In this document: positions 1-5,063 of the stretch, piece after piece
How the letters are laid out: the number at the start of each line of letters is the position of its first letter
Numbering within the stretch: position 1 is the stretch's first letter
NCBI GenBank assembly: GCA_018664265.1
Contig: JABJOR010000274.1
Span: forward strand, 1 to 5,063
Source of the DNA: Rhodospirillales bacterium
GTDB taxonomy: Bacteria; Pseudomonadota; Alphaproteobacteria; Rhodospirillales; Casp-alpha2
Direction: 5' to 3'
DNA length: 5,063 bases
Made by a program: the position numbers and the translations under genes
The notes under the pieces: generated by a model
What the model was told of the DNA's origin: nothing
Databases searched by the model: none
What the model saw: only the letters and a program-made list of their open reading frames with translations

Positions 1-7
1 ATGCCCC

Positions 8-52
8 CTGTGCGTAAGGCTGTTTCTAATAACTTAGAATATTTACGCACAG
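8..52. repeat. Nested perfect inverted repeat downstream of purA
   Basis: Outer arms of 10 bp, CTGTGCGTAA at 8-17 and TTACGCACAG at 43-52, are exact reverse complements. Inside them a second perfect pair, TTCTAA at 24-29 and TTAGAA at 34-39, encloses the 4-nt loop TAAC. Either strand could fold into one long stem with an asymmetric internal loop (6 nt on one side, 3 nt on the other). There is no T-run on either side as expected of a simple intrinsic terminator, and no open reading frame covers it. It may be a transcript-end structure, an intergenic palindromic repeat or a protein-binding site; its role is unknown. The repeat itself is directly seen. Confidence 0.7.
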
Positions 53-76
53 TATAAGGCATTTAATAGATTACAG

Positions 77-98
77 GAATATCCGAGGTAGGATATTC
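77..98 (-). terminator. Hairpin just after purA, possible weak terminator
   Basis: GAATATCC at 77-84 and GGATATTC at 91-98 are perfect 8-bp inverted arms around a 6-nt loop. On the minus strand the hairpin begins about 9 nt after the purA stop codon, the usual place for a 3'-end structure. The following minus-strand bases (CTGTAATCTATT) are T-rich but not a true T-tract and the stem is AT-rich, so it may stabilise the 3' end or terminate inefficiently, perhaps together with the larger inverted repeat beyond it. Confidence 0.45.
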
Positions 99-107
99 GA
101 TGTTTCA

Positions 108-1415
108 TTAATCCTCAAAAGGATTGTGCACCAGAATTGTATCTTCACGTTCCGGGCTTGTTGATAACAAAGCCACCGGAGCACCGATCAGTTCCTCAAT
201 GCGGCGGATATATTTGATGGCTGTGGCAGGCAGCTCCGCCCATGTCCGTGCACCGTAAGTGGTCTCTGACCAACCTTCCATTGTCTCATACACTGGCACG
301 ACGCGTGCTTGTTTTAGTGTGGAGGCCGGAAGGTGATCGAAAAGTTCACCGTCGATCTCATAGCCTGTGCAGACTTTTAGCTCTTCCATGCCATCGAGTA
401 CGTCCAGCTTGGTCAGGGCAATGCCATTGATGCCATTGACGGTAACAGCTTGGCGAACCAGAACTGCGTCAAACCAGCCACAGCGTCTTGGGCGCCCGGT
501 TGTGGTGCCGAATTCATGCCCACGCTCTCCAAGTCCCTGACCGATCTCATCTTCCAGCTCTGTCGGAAAAGGCCCGCTGCCAACACGGGTGGTGTAGGCT
601 TTGGTGATGCCGAGCACGTAATCAATGGCGTTAGGGCCCTGACCTGTGCCAATTGCGGCTTGTGCGGCGACAACGTTTGATGACGTCACATATGGGTACG
701 TGCCGTGGTCAATGTCGAGCATGGTGCCTTGTGCACCTTCGTAAAGAATACGGCGACCCTTGCGGCGTTCTTCATTGAGCAATTTCCAGACAACATCGAT
801 GTACGGGGTAATTTGTGGCGTGATTTCTTCTAATTGTTTGAGAAGATCTTCTCGATTAATTTCTTCGCTGCCCATGCCCCGCAACAAGGTGTTGTGATGG
901 GCGAGCAAGGCATCCATTTTGGCATCCAGCAATTCTGGATCAATCAGATCACCCACACGAATTGCGCGGCGAGCAACTTTGTCTTCGTACGCCGGACCAA
1001 TACCGCGCCCCGTTGTTCCGATTTTACCAATTTTGCCATTGCTGCCACTGGCCACTTTTTCGCGGGCCTGATCAAGATTGCTATGCAGAGGTAAAATTAA
1101 TACAGCGTTATCTGCGATACGCAGATTTTCCGGACTGACGTCTACGCCTTGCTCGCGTAGGGTGTCGATTTCTTTAAATAATGCCCAGGGATCAATAACA
1201 ACACCATTGCCGATAACGGACAACTTACCTTTACGCACAATGCCTGATGGCAGCAGGTGCAGCTTGTAGACAGTGCCATCAATAACCAATGTATGTCCGG
1301 CATTATGTCCGCCTTGAAAACGTGCCACGACGTCAGCGCGTTCTGATAATAGGTCTACAATCTTGCCTTTGCCTTCGTCGCCCCATTGTGAGCCGACAAC
1401 AACTACATTCGCCAT
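108..1415 (-). CDS. purA: Adenylosuccinate synthetase
   Basis: Cytosolic enzyme joining IMP and aspartate with GTP hydrolysis to give adenylosuccinate, the first committed step from IMP to AMP. The 435-residue product is full length for the family. Visible signatures are the N-terminal GDEGKGK phosphate loop at 12-18 with the catalytic Asp13, GGHNAGHT at 35-42 with catalytic His41, [14 protein letters not shown] at 133-146, the [16 protein letters not shown] stretch at 226-241, the substrate loop [12 protein letters not shown] at 303-314, and the base-recognition motif TKLD at 335-338. The ATG start gives the conserved [15 protein letters not shown] opening. Its Shine-Dalgarno (AAGGA, minus strand of 1426-1430) overlaps the hisZ stop, so it is probably cotranscribed and translationally coupled with hisZ. 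A small oddity is a GKIGKIG run just before the GTTGRG motif, which looks like a short insertion relative to E. coli PurA. Identification is firm. Confidence 0.98.
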   Translation of the reverse strand: MANVVVVGSQWGDEGKGKIVDLLSERADVVARFQGGHNAGHTLVIDGTVYKLHLLPSGIVRKGKLSVIGNGVVIDPWALFKEIDTLREQGVDVSPENLRIADNAVLILPLHSNLDQAREKVASGSNGKIGKIGTTGRGIGPAYEDKVARRAIRVGDLIDPELLDAKMDALLAHHNTLLRGMGSEEINREDLLKQLEEITPQITPYIDVVWKLLNEERRKGRRILYEGAQGTMLDIDHGTYPYVTSSNVVAAQAAIGTGQGPNAIDYVLGITKAYTTRVGSGPFPTELEDEIGQGLGERGHEFGTTTGRPRRCGWFDAVLVRQAVTVNGINGIALTKLDVLDGMEELKVCTGYEIDGELFDHLPASTLKQARVVPVYETMEGWSETTYGARTWAELPATAIKYIRRIEELIGAPVALLSTSPEREDTILVHNPFED

Positions 1416-1425
1416 TGTGTTTGGA

Positions 1426-1430
1426 TCCTT
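1426..1430 (-). promoter_or_regulatory. purA ribosome-binding site overlapping the hisZ stop
   Basis: On the minus strand AAGGA lies 10 nt before the purA ATG, and its first two bases are part of the hisZ TAA stop codon (1429-1431). This supports the ATG at 1415 and suggests that ribosomes finishing hisZ can reinitiate on purA. Confidence 0.7.
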
Positions 1431-2613
1431 ATGCTTCGGTTAGCGACTTCGCTTCACCATTTTCTAAAATATGTGAGCAGTTGAGGCGTTTTGCCTCATC
1501 GTGTTGATTTGATTGGTCTTCTAGCCCATGAACGGTGACCCATCCCTCAGTGCGTAGCTTCGAGCTGAGTTCTTTAGACGTGACGTTTGGAATAAAAATC
1601 CGTTTGATTGATGGGCGTTCTGGAATAGCCCGTAACACGGTATCCATGAACAGGGTTAGGCCGGTTGCAGGTTCGCCTTCATCGGTAATATAGCGACCAC
1701 CCGTTCCAAGTTCACCGCGTCCACCACGGGTGAAAAACGTAAATGTTACGCCAGTATGATATTCCCACCCTCTGTTTTCAACCAGATCGACAGTCAGGGG
1801 TAAATCGGGAGCGTCTTCGCGAATAGCGGCAATAATGGCTTTCAAGGAGTCGCATTCAATTTTTGCACGGCCATTCGGAATCAGACGATCAAGACTTATA
1901 AGCGCATCTTCAGCAGGCCCGGTGGCTGACAACAGCTCGGCAAATAATGCTGCGTTATCCTTGCCAATCAAATCGGCCATACCAGCAATATCGGCGGCAT
2001 CCTTACGGTCCAGAACGTCCCGTAAACTCTGAATGCTTTCATCGGACAGATTCATATCATGACAAAGGGCAGGGGCCAGTGTTGGCAAGCAAAGGTCTAC
2101 GGACATATTGTCGATGCCTTGTTTTGTCATGGCACTTGTTGCAAGTAATATTATTTCAGCATCGGCAAGTGGATTGTCAGAGCCAATAAGCTCAGCACCA
2201 GCCTGTCCAAATTGTCGATCAGCGCGGAGTTGGGTGCCTTTGATACGGAGAATTTGCCCCGAGTAACTCAGGCGTAAGGGGCGTGGAGCATTGCGCAGGC
2301 GCGTTGTTGCAATACGCGCAACCTGCGGCGTCATATCAGCGCGCAGTCCCATCATGCGTTGTGATACAGGGTCCATCAAACGAAAGGTTTGTTCAGCCAT
2401 GGCTGCGCCCGGGCCACGCAGCAGATTTTGTTCAAACTCCAACAAAGGCGGTTTAACCCGCTCATAGCCGTGGGAGCCGAACTCTGACATTAACTGTTCT
2501 GCTATGGCTGCTTCAAAGGCTGCTTCAGGGGGCAGCCCGTCGCTCATCCCGGCGGGTAACAGAGCCTTATCAGCCTTGTTAGCTTTATCAACATTATCGT
2601 TTGTTGCATTCAT
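1429..2613 (-). CDS. hisZ: ATP phosphoribosyltransferase regulatory subunit HisZ
   Basis: HisRS-like protein without aminoacylation activity that assembles with short-form HisG to make the ATP phosphoribosyltransferase of histidine synthesis. From the ATG at 2613 it has 394 residues. Class II synthetase-like features are [15 protein letters not shown] at 18-32, [14 protein letters not shown] at 89-102, [15 protein letters not shown] at 130-144, [10 protein letters not shown] at 279-288 and the glycine-rich GELGTGGR near 300-307. About 87 residues follow, and no full HisRS anticodon-binding domain is evident, which favours HisZ over HisS. The frame remains open to a TTG at 2652, but the extra 13 residues are unlike the family and the TTG lies only 5 nt after a terminator T-run, so I prefer the ATG even though its Shine-Dalgarno (around AGACAAGAA) is weak. 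It runs directly into purA with a 13-bp gap. No hisG is present in the window. Confidence 0.93.
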   Translation of the reverse strand: MNATNDNVDKANKADKALLPAGMSDGLPPEAAFEAAIAEQLMSEFGSHGYERVKPPLLEFEQNLLRGPGAAMAEQTFRLMDPVSQRMMGLRADMTPQVARIATTRLRNAPRPLRLSYSGQILRIKGTQLRADRQFGQAGAELIGSDNPLADAEIILLATSAMTKQGIDNMSVDLCLPTLAPALCHDMNLSDESIQSLRDVLDRKDAADIAGMADLIGKDNAALFAELLSATGPAEDALISLDRLIPNGRAKIECDSLKAIIAAIREDAPDLPLTVDLVENRGWEYHTGVTFTFFTRGGRGELGTGGRYITDEGEPATGLTLFMDTVLRAIPERPSIKRIFIPNVTSKELSSKLRTEGWVTVHGLEDQSNQHDEAKRLNCSHILENGEAKSLTEA

Positions 2614-2657
2614 TTCTTGTCTTTGCGGGAAAACCCAAACCTTCTTAATCAAGCATC

Positions 2658-2693
2658 AAAAAAGGGCTGTATTGGCAACGGTGCCACAGCCCT
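2658..2693 (-). terminator. Intrinsic terminator between the permease gene and hisZ
   Basis: On the minus strand the 8-nt arm AGGGCTGT (2686-2693) pairs perfectly with ACAGCCCT (2663-2670). The stem continues with GGCA/TGCC (2682-2685 with 2674-2677) around the loop CCGT, with a 3-nt bulge on the 3' side. A run of six T residues follows (2658-2663, its first T being the last base of the stem). This is a textbook rho-independent terminator about 80 bp after the permease stop and about 45 bp before the hisZ ATG. It could end the arsR-permease transcript or, if hisZ transcription begins upstream of it, act as an attenuator. Confidence 0.85.
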
Positions 2694-2716
2694 GACTATC
2701 TTTGTTCATGTGGCAC
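2681..2716 (-). promoter_or_regulatory. Possible antiterminator pairing before hisZ
   Basis: The minus-strand segment GTGCCACA (2709-2716) is an exact reverse complement of TGTGGCAC (2681-2688), and the latter includes most of the 5' arm of the downstream terminator stem. The two foldings are mutually exclusive. Allowing one bulged C, the pairing extends to 10 bp. The arms and their overlap are read directly from the sequence; regulation by alternative folding is inferred, and the effector is unknown. Confidence 0.4.
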
Positions 2717-2719
2717 GTA

Positions 2720-2748
2720 GTATTAGCCGCTAAACGGCGAAACAGCAA
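2720..2748 (-). promoter_or_regulatory. Weak candidate promoter for hisZ-purA
   Basis: On the minus strand TTGCTG (2743-2748) and TAATAC (2720-2725) are separated by exactly 17 bp, each matching three of six sigma-70 consensus positions. A start from here would place the terminator inside the hisZ leader. I saw no better promoter between the terminator and the hisZ ATG. The match is poor and could be chance. Confidence 0.2.
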
Positions 2749-2773
2749 GGCTCAAACATCGCGGGTATTTGCT

Positions 2774-3808
2774 TTAAATTGAAAGTTGATAAATTGTTGC
2801 TGACAGCATGGCACCTGTGGTTGCAAGAAGCAGATACCAGCCAAACACGGCCCGGCGAACCAGCACAAAGACGGCGATAGCTGCTGGAATACAGGTGATG
2901 CCACCACCCAGCAAGAATCCCATGGCAGCACCCGGGGCCATGCCCATATCCATTAGACGTGCCATCAGCGGAATCGCTGCGTAACCATTCAGATAGGCAG
3001 GGATGCTGGCAAAGACGGAAGCGGGTATGGTCCACCAGTAACCACCTCCAAGCCAATCGGTAATAAGTGAACTTGGAATATAAACGGTCATCTGGCTTTC
3101 AATGATGAAGGCAATGGTCAGCCATTTTGTCAAAAACCAGCCTGTTTCCCTAGACGCGTTAAGAAATGTAGAGCGGCGTTCTGGTTGTTTCCAGAATTTC
3201 CAATGGATGGAATCGTCTGAACTGCTACAGGAACTCGTTCCACACCCCAAAGCGGCTCCTCGTAAAGGATCAACAAACATTCCGGCAGCTAAAGCGAAGT
3301 GTGTAGCAAAGCCTGCCATCAAACCAATACCGATGGCAGCAAGGGTCTTTGCAACGGTGAAAGACAGCCCTAGCGATGCTGTGCTCAAGATAAACATTTC
3401 AGGATCCATGATGGGCGAGCTGATCCAGAATGCCATGACCGGAGCAAGCGGCACGCCAGCAGCAAGTAATCCGGCGATGACTGGAATGACGCCACAGGAA
3501 CAAAATGGCGATAGGGCACCAAACAAAGCCGCCATGCTAATCATACGAACCGGGTTGCCTGTAAAGACCCTTGCTATGGCAGCGTCTGCGTTGCTGGCTT
3601 TTGCAGCAGCAGCCATGGCAACGGAAAGAGCCAAAAAAGGAGAAATGCTGAGCAGGGATTCGCCTGTGAAAATTATCGAAGGAATCAATTGTGCTGGATT
3701 AATAAGCGTAACCACACCCAACATGACAAGGCTTGCCAAAAACACTCGATCGATTCGATTGAAAACGGACAGACGTGGATTTGGAAGGGAGTGAGAATGG
3801 CTTGTCAT
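2774..3808 (-). CDS. ArsP/DUF318 family permease, possible organoarsenical exporter
   Basis: Integral inner-membrane permease of 344 residues in the COG0701 (ArsP_1/DUF318) family, whose characterised ArsP members export trivalent organoarsenicals such as methylarsenite. The family hallmark FCSCGVIP is at 102-109, followed by SSPIMDPEMF at 130-139, and the second half has NGYAAIPLM at 274-282 and GGGITCIPAA at 301-310, consistent with the family's two-repeat layout. About eight hydrophobic segments are visible, roughly 22-46, 50-70, 88-118, 120-140, 148-176, 225-245, 258-282 and 290-342 (probably two). The central hydrophilic loop, about 180-222, contains GCGTSSCSSSDD, giving two extra cysteines. 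The ATG overlaps the stop of the upstream arsR-like gene (ATGA), implying coupled translation and control by that repressor. Family membership is secure; the substrate is inferred from the family and its ArsR neighbour. Other members of the family have no known substrate. Confidence 0.88.
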   Translation of the reverse strand: MTSHSHSLPNPRLSVFNRIDRVFLASLVMLGVVTLINPAQLIPSIIFTGESLLSISPFLALSVAMAAAAKASNADAAIARVFTGNPVRMISMAALFGALSPFCSCGVIPVIAGLLAAGVPLAPVMAFWISSPIMDPEMFILSTASLGLSFTVAKTLAAIGIGLMAGFATHFALAAGMFVDPLRGAALGCGTSSCSSSDDSIHWKFWKQPERRSTFLNASRETGWFLTKWLTIAFIIESQMTVYIPSSLITDWLGGGYWWTIPASVFASIPAYLNGYAAIPLMARLMDMGMAPGAAMGFLLGGGITCIPAAIAVFVLVRRAVFGWYLLLATTGAMLSATIYQLSI

Positions 3809-4137
3809 GCGGCTGTTTCCCGTTTTTCATTTTCTTCATCAAGTACAGGGAGGCCTGCACAGCATTCGTGCGTTAAAAACTCGATCAAGTTATCCATTAC
3901 ATCATGACGGGCGATGCACCAGAGTTGTCGACCATCCCGGCGTTGTTCAATAAGTCCTGCACGGGTCAGGTGTGCAAGGTGGTGAGACAGAGTAGAGCCG
4001 GGAATAGCATCGAGATGGCGTGCGATGTCGCCGACAATAACGCCGTTTTCTCCTGCGCGGACCAGAAGTCGAAAAATGGCTAACCGTGTCGGGTTGCCGA
4101 GTTCACTGAGACAGGAGGATGCATTTTCATTGTTCAT
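3805..4137 (-). CDS. ArsR/SmtB family metalloid-responsive repressor
   Basis: Winged-helix DNA-binding repressor of 110 residues from the ATG at 4137. LGNPTRLAIFRLLV at 13-26 is the typical ArsR opening, STLSHHLAHLTRAGLIEQRRDGRQLWC at about 48-74 is the recognition helix and wing, and HECCAG at 90-95 carries the likely ligand site. The ELCVCDL cysteine motif of E. coli ArsR is absent (VGDIARHL sits there), so sensing would use the C-terminal pair Cys92-Cys93, possibly with Cys9 or Cys74. Related regulators that bind inorganic As(III) near their C-terminus use a third cysteine shortly after the pair; here the residues after it (AGLPVLDEENE) have none. An upstream in-frame TTG (4173) would add 12 residues, and neither start has a good Shine-Dalgarno. 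The stop overlaps the permease start by 4 bp, so the two form an operon. The family is certain and the ligand is inferred. Confidence 0.92.
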   Translation of the reverse strand: MNNENASSCLSELGNPTRLAIFRLLVRAGENGVIVGDIARHLDAIPGSTLSHHLAHLTRAGLIEQRRDGRQLWCIARHDVMDNLIEFLTHECCAGLPVLDEENEKRETAA

Positions 4138-4177
4138 GAAGCTGTTTATAGCATGGTAATTTTCAGAAAACAACTAT

Positions 4178-4197
4178 ATTTCTAGAATTATCGAAAT
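4178..4197. promoter_or_regulatory. Candidate ArsR operator palindrome
   Basis: On the minus strand the halves ATTTCGATAA and TTCTAGAAAT form a 20-bp imperfect palindrome in which 8 of 10 positions pair. It lies immediately downstream of a perfect minus-strand TATAAT and 41 bp upstream of the arsR-like ATG, covering the likely transcription start. AT-rich dyads with TTC..GAA-type arms are usual for ArsR-family operators, so autorepression from here is a reasonable inference. Confidence 0.5.
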
Positions 4198-4205
4198 GAT
4201 ATATA

Positions 4206-4211
4206 ATTATA
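4206..4211 (-). promoter_or_regulatory. Candidate -10 box for the arsR-permease operon
   Basis: TATAAT, identical to the sigma-70 -10 consensus, reads on the minus strand within the AT-rich gap between the upstream gene and arsR. No good -35 is found at 16-18 bp (TACTGT at 17 bp is poor). In so AT-rich a stretch a perfect -10 can occur by chance, but its position just upstream of the palindrome fits a repressible promoter. Confidence 0.4.
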
Positions 4212-4236
4212 ATTTTTTGGTACTAATTACAGTATG

Positions 4237-4845
4237 TTACTGAGTTTTAAGGGCTGAGTGGTTAATTGTTTTCCCCAACACATCTGCGAGTGCAGGAACC
4301 ATGCGGCGTCTCAGGCTCTCATTTGAAGCTCTACCGACATCGGCTCTGGCCCAACCTTCCCATAAGCGTTTGCCATCTGATGCGTTCTCGAGGGTCATGG
4401 TTATTTCGTATTGGCTGGGCGTAACAATGGTTGTTCCGCTATTCTCTCCTTTATTGAGAATGCCGCCAGTATTGCTGTTGAATAAATTCAATTTCACATT
4501 GGTACTGTCATCATTTGAAGTGCTTTGCTGGGTTGATAGTTCAACAATGTGGCGACGGTCAACAGATTGCCAACCGCCAATTTCATCATGATATTCGACA
4601 GTCAGGATCAAGGCACCGTCAGTTGATAATGCGTACCCGCGTTGTTTCAATGCCGTTTCAAGTTCATTGATAAGAGTGATGCTCTGATCTGAATTATCGA
4701 GGGCTTGTACCGTAATTGAGGCACCGGTCGGTAAATCGCGATAGCTCACAGCGTTCACAATGCCATTACCGTCAGCAGCCTGAGCTGGCGTGTACGCAAG
4801 CATGATAATAATGGCCAGAATAATAAGCTGGGTAGCCTGCTTCAT
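4237..4845 (-). CDS. Secreted DUF4136-like protein of unknown function
   Basis: Predicted periplasmic protein of 202 residues. The ATG at 4845 is chosen because a strong Shine-Dalgarno (AAGGAAA, minus strand 4851-4857) sits 5-7 nt ahead and because it gives a clean signal peptide: MKQ, a hydrophobic core at about 6-18, then a probable cut after AQA near residue 23. The frame extends 14 residues further up, which would spoil the signal. There is no cysteine, hence no lipobox and no disulfides, although many DUF4136 proteins are lipoproteins. The pattern resembles that family: a core with a helix ending ETALKQRGY at about 62-70, then a strand ALILTVEYHD, and near the C-terminus DGKRLWEGWARADVG followed by a helix with VPALADVLGKTI. 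A central Asn/Ser/Thr-rich stretch (about 104-135, STQQSTSNDDSTN onward) looks like a loop. Its function is unknown. It lies about 100 bp upstream of arsR on the same strand and divergent from the GGT-like gene. The gene is secure, the family call tentative. Confidence 0.75.
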   Translation of the reverse strand: MKQATQLIILAIIIMLAYTPAQAADGNGIVNAVSYRDLPTGASITVQALDNSDQSITLINELETALKQRGYALSTDGALILTVEYHDEIGGWQSVDRRHIVELSTQQSTSNDDSTNVKLNLFNSNTGGILNKGENSGTTIVTPSQYEITMTLENASDGKRLWEGWARADVGRASNESLRRRMVPALADVLGKTINHSALKTQ

Positions 4846-4974
4846 GTGATTTTCCTTTTGCTTGATCCCAGACAATAAGGCAAACATAGTCTCTACGGTG
4901 AGTCAACTATAGGCCTGACTTCGATACTGATTAATATACTAAATCCTGTTGGTAAATGTGAAAAGGATAAAACG
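4846..4974. promoter_or_regulatory. Divergent intergenic promoter region
   Basis: This 129-bp gap must supply starts for both flanking divergent genes. A plus-strand TATACT (4935-4940) is a plausible -10 for the GGT-like gene but lacks a good -35. On the minus strand TATAGT (4907-4912) and TTGACT (4901-4906) are consensus-like hexamers but are not suitably paired. A short dyad, AGTCA (4901-4905) and TGACT (4916-4920) with a 10-bp spacer, could be a regulator site. None is certain. Confidence 0.3.
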
Positions 4975-5063
4975 GTGACGAAAGGCGCGATCGCTGCGGG
5001 GCATCCAGAAACAGTTACTGCCGCGCGGGATGTTTTGGAAAGTGGAGGTAATGCATTTGATGC
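4975..5063 (+). CDS. Gamma-glutamyltransferase family protein, N-terminal fragment
   Basis: Only the first 29 codons are present; the gene runs off the right edge. The translation MTKGAIAAGHPETVTAARDV then LESGGNAFDA matches the start of the GGT/Ntn-hydrolase family, in which an AAGHP block and a GGNAFDA block about 12-15 residues later are highly conserved. Such enzymes transfer or hydrolyse gamma-glutamyl groups of glutathione or related substrates, but the catalytic threonine and substrate-binding residues lie beyond this window. The GTG start has a good Shine-Dalgarno (AAAAGGA, 4961-4967) 7 nt ahead, and no ATG lies in frame upstream. The conserved block begins at residue 4, so there is no room for a signal peptide: this points to a cytoplasmic GGT-like protein rather than the periplasmic Ggt type. 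The family is well supported; exact activity is open. Confidence 0.85.
   Translation, partial: MTKGAIAAGHPETVTAARDVLESGGNAFD

Noticed and set aside
8..52. Integron attC site or CRISPR repeat
   Set aside because: No attC core-site sequences (RYYYAAC/GTTRRRY in the right places), no second copy and no spacer pattern are present.
413..1094. Several plus- and minus-strand open frames of 60-90 codons inside purA
   Set aside because: All lie within the conserved purA frame and have no independent support.
1230..1240. Second copy of TTACGCACA inside purA, matching an arm of the left-edge repeat
   Set aside because: It encodes ordinary conserved PurA residues and lacks the partner arm, so it is likely chance.
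1429..2652. HisZ starting at the TTG at 2652 (407 residues), or being histidyl-tRNA synthetase
   Set aside because: The extra N-terminal residues are unlike the family and the TTG abuts a terminator. The protein lacks an evident full anticodon-binding domain, which argues against HisS.
2656..2709. A 17-codon minus-strand ORF across the terminator as a leader peptide
   Set aside because: It has no Shine-Dalgarno and no histidine codons or other amino-acid run, so I do not call it a gene.
2730..3056. A 108-codon minus-strand frame overlapping the end of the permease gene
   Set aside because: It is another frame of the permease coding region with a Trp/His/Cys/Ser-rich, non-protein-like translation.
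3102..3794. A 230-codon plus-strand open frame opposite the permease gene
   Set aside because: It is the antisense of a well-recognised membrane protein gene; the translation is low in complexity, has no known motif and no ribosome-binding site stands out.

Overview
The window looks like ordinary chromosome of an alphaproteobacterium of moderate GC content. The evidence is a HisZ (the HisRS-like partner of short-form HisG) directly upstream of purA, an ArsR regulator with a C-terminal CC pair of a type common in that class, and protein sequences that read as alphaproteobacterial. I cannot name the genus. No mobile element, CRISPR array, tRNA or rRNA is visible.

Layout, left to right: (1) 1-107 is the non-coding stretch downstream of purA. 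It holds two perfect inverted repeats, a large nested one (8-52) and a compact hairpin (77-98). (2) purA (108-1415, minus) and hisZ (1429-2613, minus) are transcribed hisZ to purA with a 13-bp gap, and the purA ribosome-binding site overlaps the hisZ stop codon. (3) 2614-2773 is a short non-coding stretch with a strong minus-strand intrinsic terminator. An upstream segment can pair with the 5' arm of that terminator, so the stretch could be an attenuator in a hisZ leader as well as the end of the next operon. (4) A two-gene minus-strand operon consists of an ArsR/SmtB repressor (3805-4137) and an ArsP/DUF318-type permease (2774-3808), joined by an ATGA overlap. It is preceded by an AT-rich promoter region with a near-palindrome suited to ArsR binding. 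(5) A secreted, cysteine-free DUF4136-like protein (4237-4845, minus). (6) The start of a gamma-glutamyltransferase-family gene (4975 onward, plus), divergent from gene 5 and cut by the window edge.

Functionally there are three unrelated units. The first is a housekeeping hisZ-purA operon, where HisZ supports the first step of histidine synthesis (an ATP-consuming reaction linked to purine metabolism through AICAR) and PurA makes adenylosuccinate from IMP. The second is a small metalloid-response unit in which the repressor has a cysteine pair but lacks a nearby third cysteine and the permease belongs to a family that includes methylarsenite exporters; organoarsenical efflux is a fair hypothesis, not proven. 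The third is a divergent pair of an envelope protein of unknown role and a GGT-like enzyme. I see no clear new multi-gene system. The items most worth checking are the possible attenuator before hisZ, the ArsR-ArsP pair and the nested inverted repeat at the left edge.
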